Shown: positions 1 to 7,759 of the stretch, in pieces
Layout of the letters: every line of letters starts with the position of its first letter
Position numbering within the stretch: position 1 is the first letter of the stretch
Source of the DNA: JAVKSL01 sp039583695
Lineage (GTDB): Bacteria; Actinomycetota; Acidimicrobiia; Acidimicrobiales; JAJPHD01
Direction of reading: 5' to 3'
Assembly: GCA_039583695.1 (NCBI GenBank)
Contig: JAVKSL010000030.1
Location: 1 to 31,489, forward strand
DNA length: 31,489 bases
Notes under the pieces: model-generated
The model's input: the letters and a program-made list of their open reading frames with translations, nothing else
Told to the model about the DNA's origin: nothing
Databases searched by the model: none
Program-made: the position numbers and the translations under genes

Positions 1-1
1 T

Positions 2-217
2 CGCACCGCGGTCACCGACGAGGCGATCCTGCGCAGCCCGTGCCGGCTCGCAGGCGCTGGCGTCGAGCACGCCCCGGTCTCTGCCGCTAGCAAGGGACCG
101 AGCGCCTATGCGAAGCGGGTGGTGCGCCGCAAGGTCTACGGGCGCACCAACGCCGCCACCGGCCAGCTACTCCGGGCGTTCGGGCTCCAGGGCACCCGAC
201 GCAAGAGCTGGGGCTGA
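2..217 (+). CDS. Partial ORF at window edge, possible integrase-related remnant
   Basis: This frame is open from the window edge to a TGA just before the integrase start, giving a 71-residue C-terminal piece. The segment ILRSPCRLAGAGVEHAP resembles the end of the core-binding domain of actinobacterial tyrosine integrases (usual pattern NPCR-x-x-GAG-x-E-x-x-PER). The neighbouring integrase has SSPCDGVRLPRVERTE at the corresponding place. The basic tail (AKRVVRRKVY...GTRRKSWG) does not continue as an integrase catalytic domain, so the piece could be a truncated integrase or an unrelated element protein that I do not recognise. It ends 2 nt before the next start, which suggests co-transcription. 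The start lies outside the window. Confidence 0.35.
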   Translation, partial: RTAVTDEAILRSPCRLAGAGVEHAPVSAASKGPSAYAKRVVRRKVYGRTNAATGQLLRAFGLQGTRRKSWG

Positions 218-219
218 AC

Positions 220-1449
220 GTGAGCACGCGTAGACCCTTCGGCACCATCCGGGAGCGCGGTGGGCGCTACCAGGCCCGCTACCAGGCCCCTGACGGCACC
301 GAGCACGTCTCGACACACCCGAGCAAGGCGGCGGCCGCGCGCTGGCTCGCAGCGGCACAGACCGACCGGCAGCGCGGCGCCTGGCTGGACCCCCGAGCCG
401 GGCGAGTCACCTTCGCCGCCTGGCTGGAGCGCTGGCGCCCGACCGTAGTGGACCTGCGACCCTCGACCCTGGCCCGCGATGATGGCTACGTCGGGCGCTA
501 CCTGGTGCCCACCTTCGGCGCCCGCCAGATGGCGCAGATAACGAACATGGACGTGCGGGCATGGGTGGCCGAGCTTTCGGCGCGGGAGCTGGCCCCGGCG
601 ACGGTGGTCAAGGCCGGACAGATCATGGCGAAGATCATGCGGGCCGCTGTCCAGGCCGGGCTCATCGTCTCCTCACCGTGCGATGGTGTGCGACTGCCGC
701 GAGTCGAGCGGACCGAGATGCGATTCCTCGACTCGACTGAGGTGGCCGCCCTCGCAGACACGATGGACGCCCGCTACCGCGCACTCGTCTACCTGGCGGC
801 CTACGGCGGGCTGCGGGTGGGTGAGCTGTTCGGGCTGCGGGCTAAGCGGGTGGACCTGCTGCGGAGCCGCCTGGAGGTGGTTGAGGCCGTGGTGTGCGTG
901 GGGGGACACCTGCACTTCGGTCCGCCCAAGACCAAGGCCGGCCATCGCAGCGTTCCGCTTCCCAAGGTGGTGACGGCGGCCCTGGCCGAACACCTGGCCC
1001 GCTATCCGGCCGGCCCTGACGAGCTGGTGTTCACCGCCCCCGAAGGCGGACCGGTGCGCCTGGACCTGTGGCGCAGGCGCTTTTGGACCCCGGCCGTACG
1101 ACGGGCAGGGCTGGCGCCGCTCCGTCCGCACGACCTCAGACACACCGCCGTGGCGCTGTGGATCGAAGCGGGAGCGAATCCGAAGGAGATAGCGGCACGC
1201 GCCGGGCACTCGTCTGTAGTCACCGTGTTGGACCGCTACGGGCACCGCTTCGCCAGCTCTGAGGACCGGGTAAACGACGCCCTCGACGCCCTGGCGAGTG
1301 CTGTCCGACCGCCCCGGCTGGCCCCGGTGGTGACGCTCGAACCCGGCTCGCAGGGAGCATCAGAGGCCACTAGCTCGCACCGTTCCCGGACATTTCCCGG
1401 ACAAGGAGGAGCATCATCGTCCGGCCGGGCGAGTGGAAAGGGTGCCTGA
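220..1449 (+). CDS. int: Tyrosine site-specific recombinase (integrase)
   Basis: This 409-residue phage/ICE-type integrase catalyses integration and excision by a covalent 3'-phosphotyrosine intermediate. An N-terminal arm-binding-like domain (GTIRERGGRYQARY, about residues 7-60) is followed by a SAM-like core-binding domain (about 65-165) and the catalytic domain. The catalytic residues are all visible: R199 (GGLRVGEL), H304 and R307 (HDLRHT), H330 (AGHSS) and Y340 (DRYGH). The GTG start lies 2 nt after the preceding stop. The last 60 residues are low-complexity (Ser/Gly/Arg-rich). The gene ends 17 nt from the 3' end of tRNA-Val, the usual position of an integrase in a tRNA-inserted element. 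The element therefore extends leftwards out of the window. Confidence 0.93.
   Translation: MSTRRPFGTIRERGGRYQARYQAPDGTEHVSTHPSKAAAARWLAAAQTDRQRGAWLDPRAGRVTFAAWLERWRPTVVDLRPSTLARDDGYVGRYLVPTFGARQMAQITNMDVRAWVAELSARELAPATVVKAGQIMAKIMRAAVQAGLIVSSPCDGVRLPRVERTEMRFLDSTEVAALADTMDARYRALVYLAAYGGLRVGELFGLRAKRVDLLRSRLEVVEAVVCVGGHLHFGPPKTKAGHRSVPLPKVVTAALAEHLARYPAGPDELVFTAPEGGPVRLDLWRRRFWTPAVRRAGLAPLRPHDLRHTAVALWIEAGANPKEIAARAGHSSVVTVLDRYGHRFASSEDRVNDALDALASAVRPPRLAPVVTLEPGSQGASEATSSHRSRTFPGQGGASSSGRASGKGA
1383..1403 (+). repeat. Short direct repeat, possible integrase arm-type sites
   Basis: The decamer TTCCCGGACA occurs at 1383-1392 and again at 1394-1403, an 11-bp period close to one helical turn. 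It lies in the 3' end of int, about 65-80 bp from the tRNA-Val 3' end. Spaced short direct repeats beside an attachment site are typical of integrase arm-type binding sites. That role is inferred from position only. Confidence 0.3.
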
Positions 1450-1465
1450 CCTGCACTTATATGAG

Positions 1466-1500
1466 TGGGCGCTGGGAGACTTGAACTCCCGACCTCAGCC
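1466..1500. other. Probable attachment site (tRNA-Val 3' half)
   Basis: An intact integrase ends 17 nt from the 3' end of tRNA-Val. Tyrosine integrases of this type commonly recombine within the T-arm and acceptor 3' end, leaving the tRNA intact. The partner att copy would lie left of the window, so the core cannot be delimited here. Confidence 0.35.
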
Positions 1501-1539
1501 GTGTGAAGGCTGCGCTCTGACCAACTGAGCTAAGCGCCC
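1466..1539 (-). tRNA. tRNA-Val(CAC)
   Basis: Read on the minus strand this is a 74-nt cloverleaf. The acceptor strands GGGCGCT and AGCGCCC pair fully, with discriminator A. The anticodon stem is CAGCC/GGCTG with loop TTCACAC, giving anticodon CAC (reads GUG, Val). The T-arm loop is TTCAAGT. CCA is not encoded. A TAGGGT -10-like hexamer lies on the minus strand at 1556-1551, about 11 nt upstream. The 3' half faces the integrase, so this tRNA is the probable attachment target. Confidence 0.95.
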
Positions 1540-1633
1540 GCGAAGCTTCCCACCCTAATGTGCCACCACCTGGCCGGCACCCGGATCGCGAGGGCCTCTT
1601 CGGGCCGCTTGGGTCTCTTGGCCCGGGGTCCGG

Positions 1634-1639
1634 TAGGCT
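1634..1639 (+). promoter_or_regulatory. -10 element of a probable leaderless promoter
   Basis: TAGGCT (TANNNT consensus) is followed by 9 nt and then the ATG at 1649, with no Shine-Dalgarno-like purine run between. That spacing puts the transcript start at or next to the start codon. Confidence 0.4.
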
Positions 1640-1648
1640 GGGGCGCTC

Positions 1649-2527
1649 ATGGGCTTTGTGGATCGCATCCAGGAGAACGCGGCGCGATCTGCGGCTGCTC
1701 GCCAAGCCGGCCAACCTGCAGCTCGGGGCGGTACGGGGCGCGGGGGGACCGGGCGTGCACCGCGCAAGCCGCGGCGGGCGCCCGCACCGCCGATGGATGC
1801 CCACGAGCGGTACATCGGCTACGCCGCGGCGGCAGTCACCGCAGTGGCGTTCGCCCTCCTATGGGCCCCCCACATCGGACAGCCGCACTTCGGAGAGGTG
1901 GTTACCAAGGCGGCAAAAGGCGTCAAGGCCAAGATCACCAAGCCGATCTCGCCGACCGCGGAGCTGGCCTGGGGCCTGGTCCTAGCGGGTCTGGTGGGCT
2001 GGTCCTCCGTGCTCAAAAAGCGTTGGCTGCTCGCGGGGGTCGCATTCTACGTTGGCTTGCTCGGCCCGTGGGGCAACTACAAGTACCTGGGATACGCCCT
2101 GATGGCACTGGGGGCATGGCTTTTGTTTCGCAATGCCAAGCTGCAGGCCGAGGTCCAGCGAACAGCTGACGCGGCTCCGGCCAAGGCGAGCACCAACGGC
2201 TCTGCCCGCACCACCGGTTCCGCCCGCACCACCGGCTCTGCCCGCACCACCGGTTCCGCCCGCACCACCGGCTCCGCCCGCACCACCGGCTCCGCCCGCA
2301 CCACCGGCTCCGCCCGCACCACCGGCTCCGCCCGCAGGGCCAAGGCGGTCCCGACAGACGCCACGGGTCGCTCCCTCCCCGCCCGCTCCAAGCGCTATAC
2401 CCCTCCGCAGGCGCCGTCCAAGGATGATCGCAAGGAGCGGCGAGAGCGGCGGGAGAGTGTCCGTGCTGGCGCCAAGGCAAGCAGGAACGCGAGCGGAGCT
2501 AACCGTTCTACCCCTCCCAAGGTCTGA
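1649..2527 (+). CDS. Membrane protein with C-terminal TTGSAR repeats, unknown function
   Basis: The 292-residue product belongs to no family I recognise. The first 50 residues are Ala/Arg/Pro-rich and probably cytoplasmic. Hydrophobic segments follow at about 55-72 (AAAVTAVAFALLW), 105-120 (LAWGLVLAGLVGW), 128-142 (LLAGVAFYVGLLG) and 148-163 (LGYALMALGAWLLF), so four membrane spans are likely. The C-terminal 120 residues are disordered, basic and contain seven perfect SARTTG hexapeptides. ATG 1649 is chosen because a TAGGCT -10 lies 9 nt upstream, giving a leaderless transcript. The FAR-HAD gene starts 6 nt after its stop, so the two may be co-transcribed, but nothing in the sequence links their functions. 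Confidence 0.75.
   Translation: MGFVDRIQENAARSAAARQAGQPAARGGTGRGGTGRAPRKPRRAPAPPMDAHERYIGYAAAAVTAVAFALLWAPHIGQPHFGEVVTKAAKGVKAKITKPISPTAELAWGLVLAGLVGWSSVLKKRWLLAGVAFYVGLLGPWGNYKYLGYALMALGAWLLFRNAKLQAEVQRTADAAPAKASTNGSARTTGSARTTGSARTTGSARTTGSARTTGSARTTGSARTTGSARRAKAVPTDATGRSLPARSKRYTPPQAPSKDDRKERRERRESVRAGAKASRNASGANRSTPPKV
2198..2323 (+). repeat. 18-bp in-frame tandem repeat (7 copies)
   Basis: Seven back-to-back 18-bp units (type GGCTCCGCCCGCACCACC, with T/C changes at a few positions) encode GSARTT seven times. A partial eighth unit diverges to GSARRA. Most differences between units are synonymous (GGC/GGT, TCT/TCC). The unit length preserves frame, so copy-number change by slippage would only lengthen or shorten the tail. 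Confidence 0.95.
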
Positions 2528-2533
2528 GTCCCC

Positions 2534-4912
2534 GTGATCGTCCAAGCACTAGCAGGCCGTCGCGTCGCGGTCACGGGAGCCACCGGCTTCCTCGGCACGG
2601 CACTGGTCGAGCGGCTGTTGCGCTCAGTGCCTGATTGCGAGGTGGCGGTCCTTGTCCGGCCAGGTCGCCGGGCCAGCGCATCCGAGCGGACACGGCGTGA
2701 GATCCTGCGCAACGACTGCTTCGACCGGCTCCGGCGCGAGCTGGGCGACGCCTTCGACACCGAGGTCGAGCGCCGGTTGGCGGTGATGTCCGGAGACGTG
2801 GGGACCGACGGTCTCGGCTTGTCCGATGCCGACGCGGCGGTGCTAGCTGGCTGCGACGTCGTGGTCCATTCGGCGGCGAGCGTGAGCTTCGACGCCCCCC
2901 TCGACGCTGCGGTCGAGGTCAACCTGCTGGGTCCGTCACGGGTCGCCGCGGCATTGGAGTCGGCGCGAGCGACCCACGAGAAGCCCCACACGACGCACCT
3001 GATAGCGGTCTCCACCGCATACGTGGCCGGCACCCGGCGTGGCGACGCACCGGAAGCCCTGTTGCCCGAGACCCCCTTTGCCACCGAGGTGGACTGGCGG
3101 GGTGAGGTGGAAGCCGCCCGGCGGGCCCGTGCCAACCTGGATGCCGATAGCCGGAGTCCCGACCATCTGGCTGGCTTCGCCAAAGCGGCCCATGCCGAGC
3201 TGGGCGCAGCTGGGGTCCCACTGCTCGCGGCGCGCGCCGAGCGGGAGCGAACCGACTGGGTGCGCCAGGGACTGGTGGAGGCCGGGCGGGCCAGGGCGAC
3301 TTCGCTGGGGTGGCCCGACGCTTACGCGTACACCAAGGCGCTGGGCGAAAGAGCTCTTTTGGACAACCGGGGCAGTGTCCCGGTCAGCTTCGTGCGCCCG
3401 TCCATCATCGAGTCCTCGCTTTCGCAGCCAAGGCCCGGGTGGATCAGGGGCTTTCGCATGGCCGAGCCCATCTTGATCTCCTACGCCAAGGGCCTGCTCA
3501 CCCAGTTCCCCGGGGTCCCCGAGGGGGTGCTCGACGTCATCCCGGTGGACCTGGTGGTCGCCGCGATCATCGCGGTGGCGGCCAAGGGCCCAGACCCGGC
3601 CGGGCCGTCGGTCTACCAGGTCGCGTCGGGATCGAGGAACCCGCTGCGCTACGACCAGCTGGTGGACCTGGTGCAGTCCTGGTTTGGTGAGCACCCCTTG
3701 TTCGACACCTTGGGGCAGCCGATCGCGGTTCCGGACTGGTCGTTCCCCCGTCGCGGGGCCGTCCAGCGCCAGCTCACCCGGGCAACCAAGGGACTCGGAG
3801 CTGCGGAGCGCTTCGTCGTCGCCCTGCCGATCCGCGGCCCCATGGCCCAGCTCTCGGCTCGCCTCGAAGAGCGCCGCACCGAGGGGGAGCGGGCACTCGA
3901 CTACGTCAAGCTCTACGGCTCCTACGCCGAGACCGAGGCGTCCTTCAGGGTCGACCGCCTCTTGGCCCTTCACGACAGCCTGGACGAGGTGGACCGGGTC
4001 AGCTTTGGCTTCGACCCGGCGCAGGTGGACTGGCCCGCTTACGTGCAGGGAGTCCACCTCCCCTCGGTGGTCGCCCACGCCAGGGTCCGCACCACAGGCG
4101 GGCCGCGGACGGGCCTGACCAGAGAGCAGCGCGGCCTGCGGGCCGTGCTCTCCCCGGAACGCCACCTGGCGGTCTTCGACCTGGAGAACACCCTGATCGC
4201 CTCCAACGTGGTCGAGTCATTCGCCTGGCTGGCAACCCGGCATCTCGGCCCGGCGGAGCGCGCCAAGGTGGCGGTTCGCCTGATCGGTCAGGCGCCGTCG
4301 CTGCTGGCGCTGGACCGCCGGGACCGGGGGGACTTCCTGCGATTCTTCTACCGCCGTTACGAAGGGGCGCCAGCCACGCAGCTCCGTCGAGATGCGTGGG
4401 AGCTGACCAGCTCTTTGATGCTGGTCCGGGCCTTCCCTTCGGGTATTGCCAGGGTCCGGCGGCACCGGGCGCTGGGGCACCGCACCCTGTTGATCACCGG
4501 GGCCCTCGACTTCTTGATCGCCCCGATGGCGCCTTTGTTCGATGACGTCCTGTGCGCCAGGATGGGCGAGGTGGACGGCCTGCTCACCGGCGAGATGGTG
4601 GAGGTGGCGCCGACGGGCGAGGCGAGGGCCCTGGCGATGGCCGACTACGCGGCGGCACACGGCCTGCTGATGGCCGAGGCGGTGGCCTACGCCGACTCGG
4701 CGAGTGACCTTCCGATGCTGGAGGCGGTGGGCTTCCCGGTGGCGGTCAACTCCGAGCCCAAGCTGGCGACAATTGCCCGCAAGAGGGGCTGGCACACCGA
4801 GGCCTGGTCCCGTTCCCCGGGCGGCCCGCGCCCCCTGCTGCCCTTTGGACCCATGGACGAGTCGTTCCGGCAGCGCGGGATCCTTGCCGCCCTGCCGGGC
4901 CGACTCCGGTGA
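2534..4912 (+). CDS. Fatty acyl-CoA reductase fused to HAD-IB phosphatase
   Basis: The 792-residue fusion has an N-terminal alcohol-forming fatty acyl-CoA reductase-type SDR domain (about 1-530) and a C-terminal HAD-IB hydrolase domain (about 543-785). The reductase shows the NADPH-binding TGATGFLG motif (14-21), the YAYTK catalytic Tyr/Lys (Y264, K268) and a long match to the Marinobacter-type enzyme around VRPSIIESSLSQPRPGW and DVIPVDLV. It would reduce acyl-CoA to fatty aldehyde and alcohol. The HAD domain has motif I DLENTL (D549, E551), motif II LLITGAL and motif IV ADSASDLPML; motif I is normally DxD, so E551 is unusual. GTG 2534 immediately precedes the Rossmann strand. HAD-IB domains are fused to PlsC acyltransferases in mycobacteria, and a separate plsC closes this cluster. 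Substrates are inferred. Confidence 0.88.
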   Translation: MIVQALAGRRVAVTGATGFLGTALVERLLRSVPDCEVAVLVRPGRRASASERTRREILRNDCFDRLRRELGDAFDTEVERRLAVMSGDVGTDGLGLSDADAAVLAGCDVVVHSAASVSFDAPLDAAVEVNLLGPSRVAAALESARATHEKPHTTHLIAVSTAYVAGTRRGDAPEALLPETPFATEVDWRGEVEAARRARANLDADSRSPDHLAGFAKAAHAELGAAGVPLLAARAERERTDWVRQGLVEAGRARATSLGWPDAYAYTKALGERALLDNRGSVPVSFVRPSIIESSLSQPRPGWIRGFRMAEPILISYAKGLLTQFPGVPEGVLDVIPVDLVVAAIIAVAAKGPDPAGPSVYQVASGSRNPLRYDQLVDLVQSWFGEHPLFDTLGQPIAVPDWSFPRRGAVQRQLTRATKGLGAAERFVVALPIRGPMAQLSARLEERRTEGERALDYVKLYGSYAETEASFRVDRLLALHDSLDEVDRVSFGFDPAQVDWPAYVQGVHLPSVVAHARVRTTGGPRTGLTREQRGLRAVLSPERHLAVFDLENTLIASNVVESFAWLATRHLGPAERAKVAVRLIGQAPSLLALDRRDRGDFLRFFYRRYEGAPATQLRRDAWELTSSLMLVRAFPSGIARVRRHRALGHRTLLITGALDFLIAPMAPLFDDVLCARMGEVDGLLTGEMVEVAPTGEARALAMADYAAAHGLLMAEAVAYADSASDLPMLEAVGFPVAVNSEPKLATIARKRGWHTEAWSRSPGGPRPLLPFGPMDESFRQRGILAALPGRLR

Positions 4913-4949
4913 GCCCCACCGTGTCCAGCCAGACCCCGCCGAGCTGGCC

Positions 4950-6170
4950 GTGAAGGCCCTCCTGTTCGAGCACAGCAACACCCGCTTCGCCGCTGCCCGG
5001 GTGGCCTCGATGGTGGCGCATGGAGCTGGCGTGGGGGTCGGCCCGTTGCGCCTGGTCGAGATGGACCAGCCTGCGCTACCGGGGAGCGACTGGCAGCTGG
5101 TGCGCCCGGCTCTCGCCGGAATCTGCGGGTCTGACCTGGCGACCCTCGACAGCCGTAGCTCCAGGTATTTCGAGTCCCTGGTGAGCTTTCCCTTCGTGCC
5201 CGGCCACGAGGTGGTAGGGCACTTGGATGACACCATGGCCACCAGGGTGGTCGTCGAGCCGGTGCTGGGGTGCGCCACTCGCAAGATCGCGCCCCCCTGC
5301 CCTGCGTGTGCCAGCGGGGACATAGGGGGTTGCCAGCGAGTGGCCTTCGGGCACTTGCGACCGGGCCTTCAGACCGGCTACTGTGTCGACACCGGCGGGG
5401 GGTGGTCAGGCGCGTTCGTGGCTCACGACAGCCAGGTGCACGTGGTTCCAGAGGACCTGAGCGACGAGGCCGCAGTCATGGTGGAACCGGCGGCGTGCGC
5501 CGTCCACGCGGCACTGGCGGGCGGAGCGGGAGACGGCGACACGGTGGTGGTGCTGGGCGCCGGGACGCTGGGGCTGTGCATCGTTGCCGCCCTGCGCCGT
5601 TTGAGCCTGCCGGGCACCCTGGTGTCGGTGGCCAAGCACCCCACCCAGCGCCGGCTCGCCGCCGAGCTGGGTGCCGACGTCGTGGTCGAACCGGGCGAGG
5701 TGCGGCGGGCAGTGCGGCGCCTGACCCGATCTCTGGCTGTCGGGCCGGCGCACGGACCGGGGCGTCTCACCGGGGGGGCTGACGTGGTCCTCGACTGCGT
5801 GGGCTCGGCCGGCACCCTGGCCGACTCGCTGGCCGTGGTCCGGCCACGCGGTCGGGTGGTCCTGGTGGGAATGCCGGGAAAGTGCAACCTGGACCTGGCG
5901 CCCCTCTGGCAGCGCGAGGTATCCCTGGTGGGCGCCTACGCCTACGGCCGGGAGGTCCTGGCGCCCCCCGTCGGTTCCCGGCGGACCTTCGACCTCGCTT
6001 TCGAGCTGGTCCGAGATGCCGGTCTGGGAAGGCTGGTGAGCGCCCGATACCCCCTCGAGCGCTTCGAGGAGGCCGTGGCCCACGCGGCGGCGGCCGGCAG
6101 GCGCGATAGCGTCAAGGTGGTGTTCGACCTGCAAGCTGGCGCGCGCCGCCCCGTCCGGCGGGTTCCATGA
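4950..6170 (+). CDS. Zinc-type MDR alcohol dehydrogenase family protein
   Basis: The 406-residue product is a medium-chain dehydrogenase/reductase with a GroES-like catalytic domain and a Rossmann domain. Catalytic-zinc motifs are visible as GICGSD and GHEVVG. The structural-zinc loop is atypical: CPACASGDIGGCQ supplies only three closely spaced cysteines, with another cysteine 9 residues earlier (GCATRKIAPPC). The nucleotide-binding motif is VLGAGTLGLC, followed by DCVGSAGTL and GRVVLVGMPG. GTG 4950 is preferred because the family-like sequence KALLFEH starts at once; it lies 37 nt after the reductase stop. Its end overlaps the LarA-like start by 4 bp (ATGA). It probably oxidises or reduces a pathway alcohol; the substrate cannot be named. 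Alternative: a threonine/sorbitol-dehydrogenase-like enzyme of unrelated role. Confidence 0.85.
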   Translation: MKALLFEHSNTRFAAARVASMVAHGAGVGVGPLRLVEMDQPALPGSDWQLVRPALAGICGSDLATLDSRSSRYFESLVSFPFVPGHEVVGHLDDTMATRVVVEPVLGCATRKIAPPCPACASGDIGGCQRVAFGHLRPGLQTGYCVDTGGGWSGAFVAHDSQVHVVPEDLSDEAAVMVEPAACAVHAALAGGAGDGDTVVVLGAGTLGLCIVAALRRLSLPGTLVSVAKHPTQRRLAAELGADVVVEPGEVRRAVRRLTRSLAVGPAHGPGRLTGGADVVLDCVGSAGTLADSLAVVRPRGRVVLVGMPGKCNLDLAPLWQREVSLVGAYAYGREVLAPPVGSRRTFDLAFELVRDAGLGRLVSARYPLERFEEAVAHAAAAGRRDSVKVVFDLQAGARRPVRRVP

Positions 6171-7759
6171 GTTCGAGACGTCCCGGATTCGTGCTGGAGG
6201 TGGACCGCTCGACGCCTCCCACATTGTTCTGGCACGGTGAGGCCTTTCGCCTGGAGCGCCTCCCGGCTGGATCACGGGTGATCTACCCACCCGAGCCACT
6301 TCCGGCTCTGGCCGACCCTGACGCTGCCATTGCCCACGCCCTGGCCCACCCGGTGGGAGACAGCGCCCCCCTGGCGGACCTGCTGAGCCCGGGAATGCGT
6401 CTCACCATCGCCTTCGACGACGTCTCGACCTGCCTGCCCCCGATGCGCCAGCCCGACAACCGCCAGCGGGTCATTGAGGCGGTGCTGGAGCTGGCTGCGG
6501 CAGCCGGGGTCGATGACGTGGTGCTGGTCGCCGCGCTGGCGTTGCACCGGCGGATGACCGAGGCCGAGCTGCGCCAAGCCCTGGGGAACCGGATCTACGA
6601 CGCCTTCGCCCCCTCGGGCAGGCTCACCCAGCACGACGCCGAGGACCCCGGCAACCTCATTCATCTGGGCGCCACCGAGCTGGGTGAGGAGGTGGAGCTG
6701 AACAAGCGGGCCGCAACAAGTGACCTGATCGTCTATGTCAACATCAACCTGGTCGCGATGGACGGCGGCCACAAGAGCGTGGCCACCGGGCTGGCCAGCT
6801 ACCGCAGCCTTCGCCACCACCACAACGTGCGCACCATGCAACGAAGCCGGAGCTTCATGGACCAACCTCACTCCGAGCTCCACTCCTCGAACTGGCGCAT
6901 GGGCCGGTTCATCGCCTCCTCCGGCGTCAAGGTATTCCAAATAGAGACCACTCTGAACAACGACACCTTCCCCTCCCAGTTCAACTTCCTTCAACGTCGG
7001 GAATGGGAGTGGTCGGCCCGGGATCGGGCGTCCTACCTTGCAGTCTCTGCCGCCCTGGATCGCACCCCCGACCGCCTGGCCCGCTCGATATTCCACTCCA
7101 TTCGCTCGCCTCACTCCATGTCCGGCGTCACCGCGGGCGAGGTGGAGGCGGTCCATGCCCAGACCACCGAGCACATCCACCGGGCTCATCTGGTGCCGGT
7201 CCAGGGCCAGACCGACATCCTCACGATGGGCCTGCCCTACGTGGGTCCCTACAACGTGAACTCGATAATGAACCCGATCCTGGTAATGTGCCTGGGGCTG
7301 GGCTATTTCTTCAACATGTACCGGGGCAGGCCGCTGGTGCGGCCTGGTGGGGTGCTCATCATGAGCCATCCCACACCGTGGGCTTTCAACCCGGTCCATC
7401 ACCCGAGCTACATCGACTTCTTCGAGCAGGTCCTCACCGAGACGACCGATCCAATGGAGATCGAGGCCAAGTACGAAGAATCCTTCGCGACCGACCCGTG
7501 GTACATCCACCTGTACCGGACCTCCAACGCATATCACGGTGTCCACCCCTTTTACATGTGGTATTGGGGCGCCCACGCGCTGGAGCACCTGGGCGGGGTG
7601 ATAGTGGTGGGTGGCAACCGCCGGGCGGTGCGCCGGCTCGGTTTCAAGCCAGCGAGCACGCTGGCGGATGCGCTGGAGATGGCAGAAGACATCGTGGGCC
7701 GGGACCCGTCGATAACGCATCTCCACGCCCCGCCACTCCTTCTGGCCGACGTAACTTGA
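6167..7759 (+). CDS. LarA-like protein (lactate racemase/nickel-pincer superfamily, DUF2088)
   Basis: The 530-residue product is about 100 residues longer than lactate racemase LarA. LarA-like blocks are AFDDV (D84-D85), a helix with ALHRRMTEAEL (H127), QHDAED (H156-D157), and DGGHKSVATGLASYRSLRHHH (199-219). K203 and H219 are 16 residues apart, as are the LarA residues Lys184 and His200, which hold the nickel-pincer nucleotide. H127 matches catalytic His108. The positions of LarA Arg75 and His174 are T88 and I193 by spacing, so racemisation of lactate is unlikely. The C-terminal half contains several aromatic/His-rich stretches (FYMWYWGAHALEH). The ATG overlaps the dehydrogenase stop by 4 bp and the TGA overlaps the plsC TTG. 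Its reaction is unknown; cofactor genes larB/C/E are not in the window. Confidence 0.8.
   Translation: MSSRRPGFVLEVDRSTPPTLFWHGEAFRLERLPAGSRVIYPPEPLPALADPDAAIAHALAHPVGDSAPLADLLSPGMRLTIAFDDVSTCLPPMRQPDNRQRVIEAVLELAAAAGVDDVVLVAALALHRRMTEAELRQALGNRIYDAFAPSGRLTQHDAEDPGNLIHLGATELGEEVELNKRAATSDLIVYVNINLVAMDGGHKSVATGLASYRSLRHHHNVRTMQRSRSFMDQPHSELHSSNWRMGRFIASSGVKVFQIETTLNNDTFPSQFNFLQRREWEWSARDRASYLAVSAALDRTPDRLARSIFHSIRSPHSMSGVTAGEVEAVHAQTTEHIHRAHLVPVQGQTDILTMGLPYVGPYNVNSIMNPILVMCLGLGYFFNMYRGRPLVRPGGVLIMSHPTPWAFNPVHHPSYIDFFEQVLTETTDPMEIEAKYEESFATDPWYIHLYRTSNAYHGVHPFYMWYWGAHALEHLGGVIVVGGNRRAVRRLGFKPASTLADALEMAEDIVGRDPSITHLHAPPLLLADVT

Noticed and set aside
2198..2323. 18-bp repeats as a CRISPR or promoter array
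   Set aside because: Units are contiguous with no spacers and remain in frame inside a coding sequence.
2936..4165. 409-residue minus-strand ORF opposite the FAR domain
   Set aside because: Shadow of the reductase reading frame.
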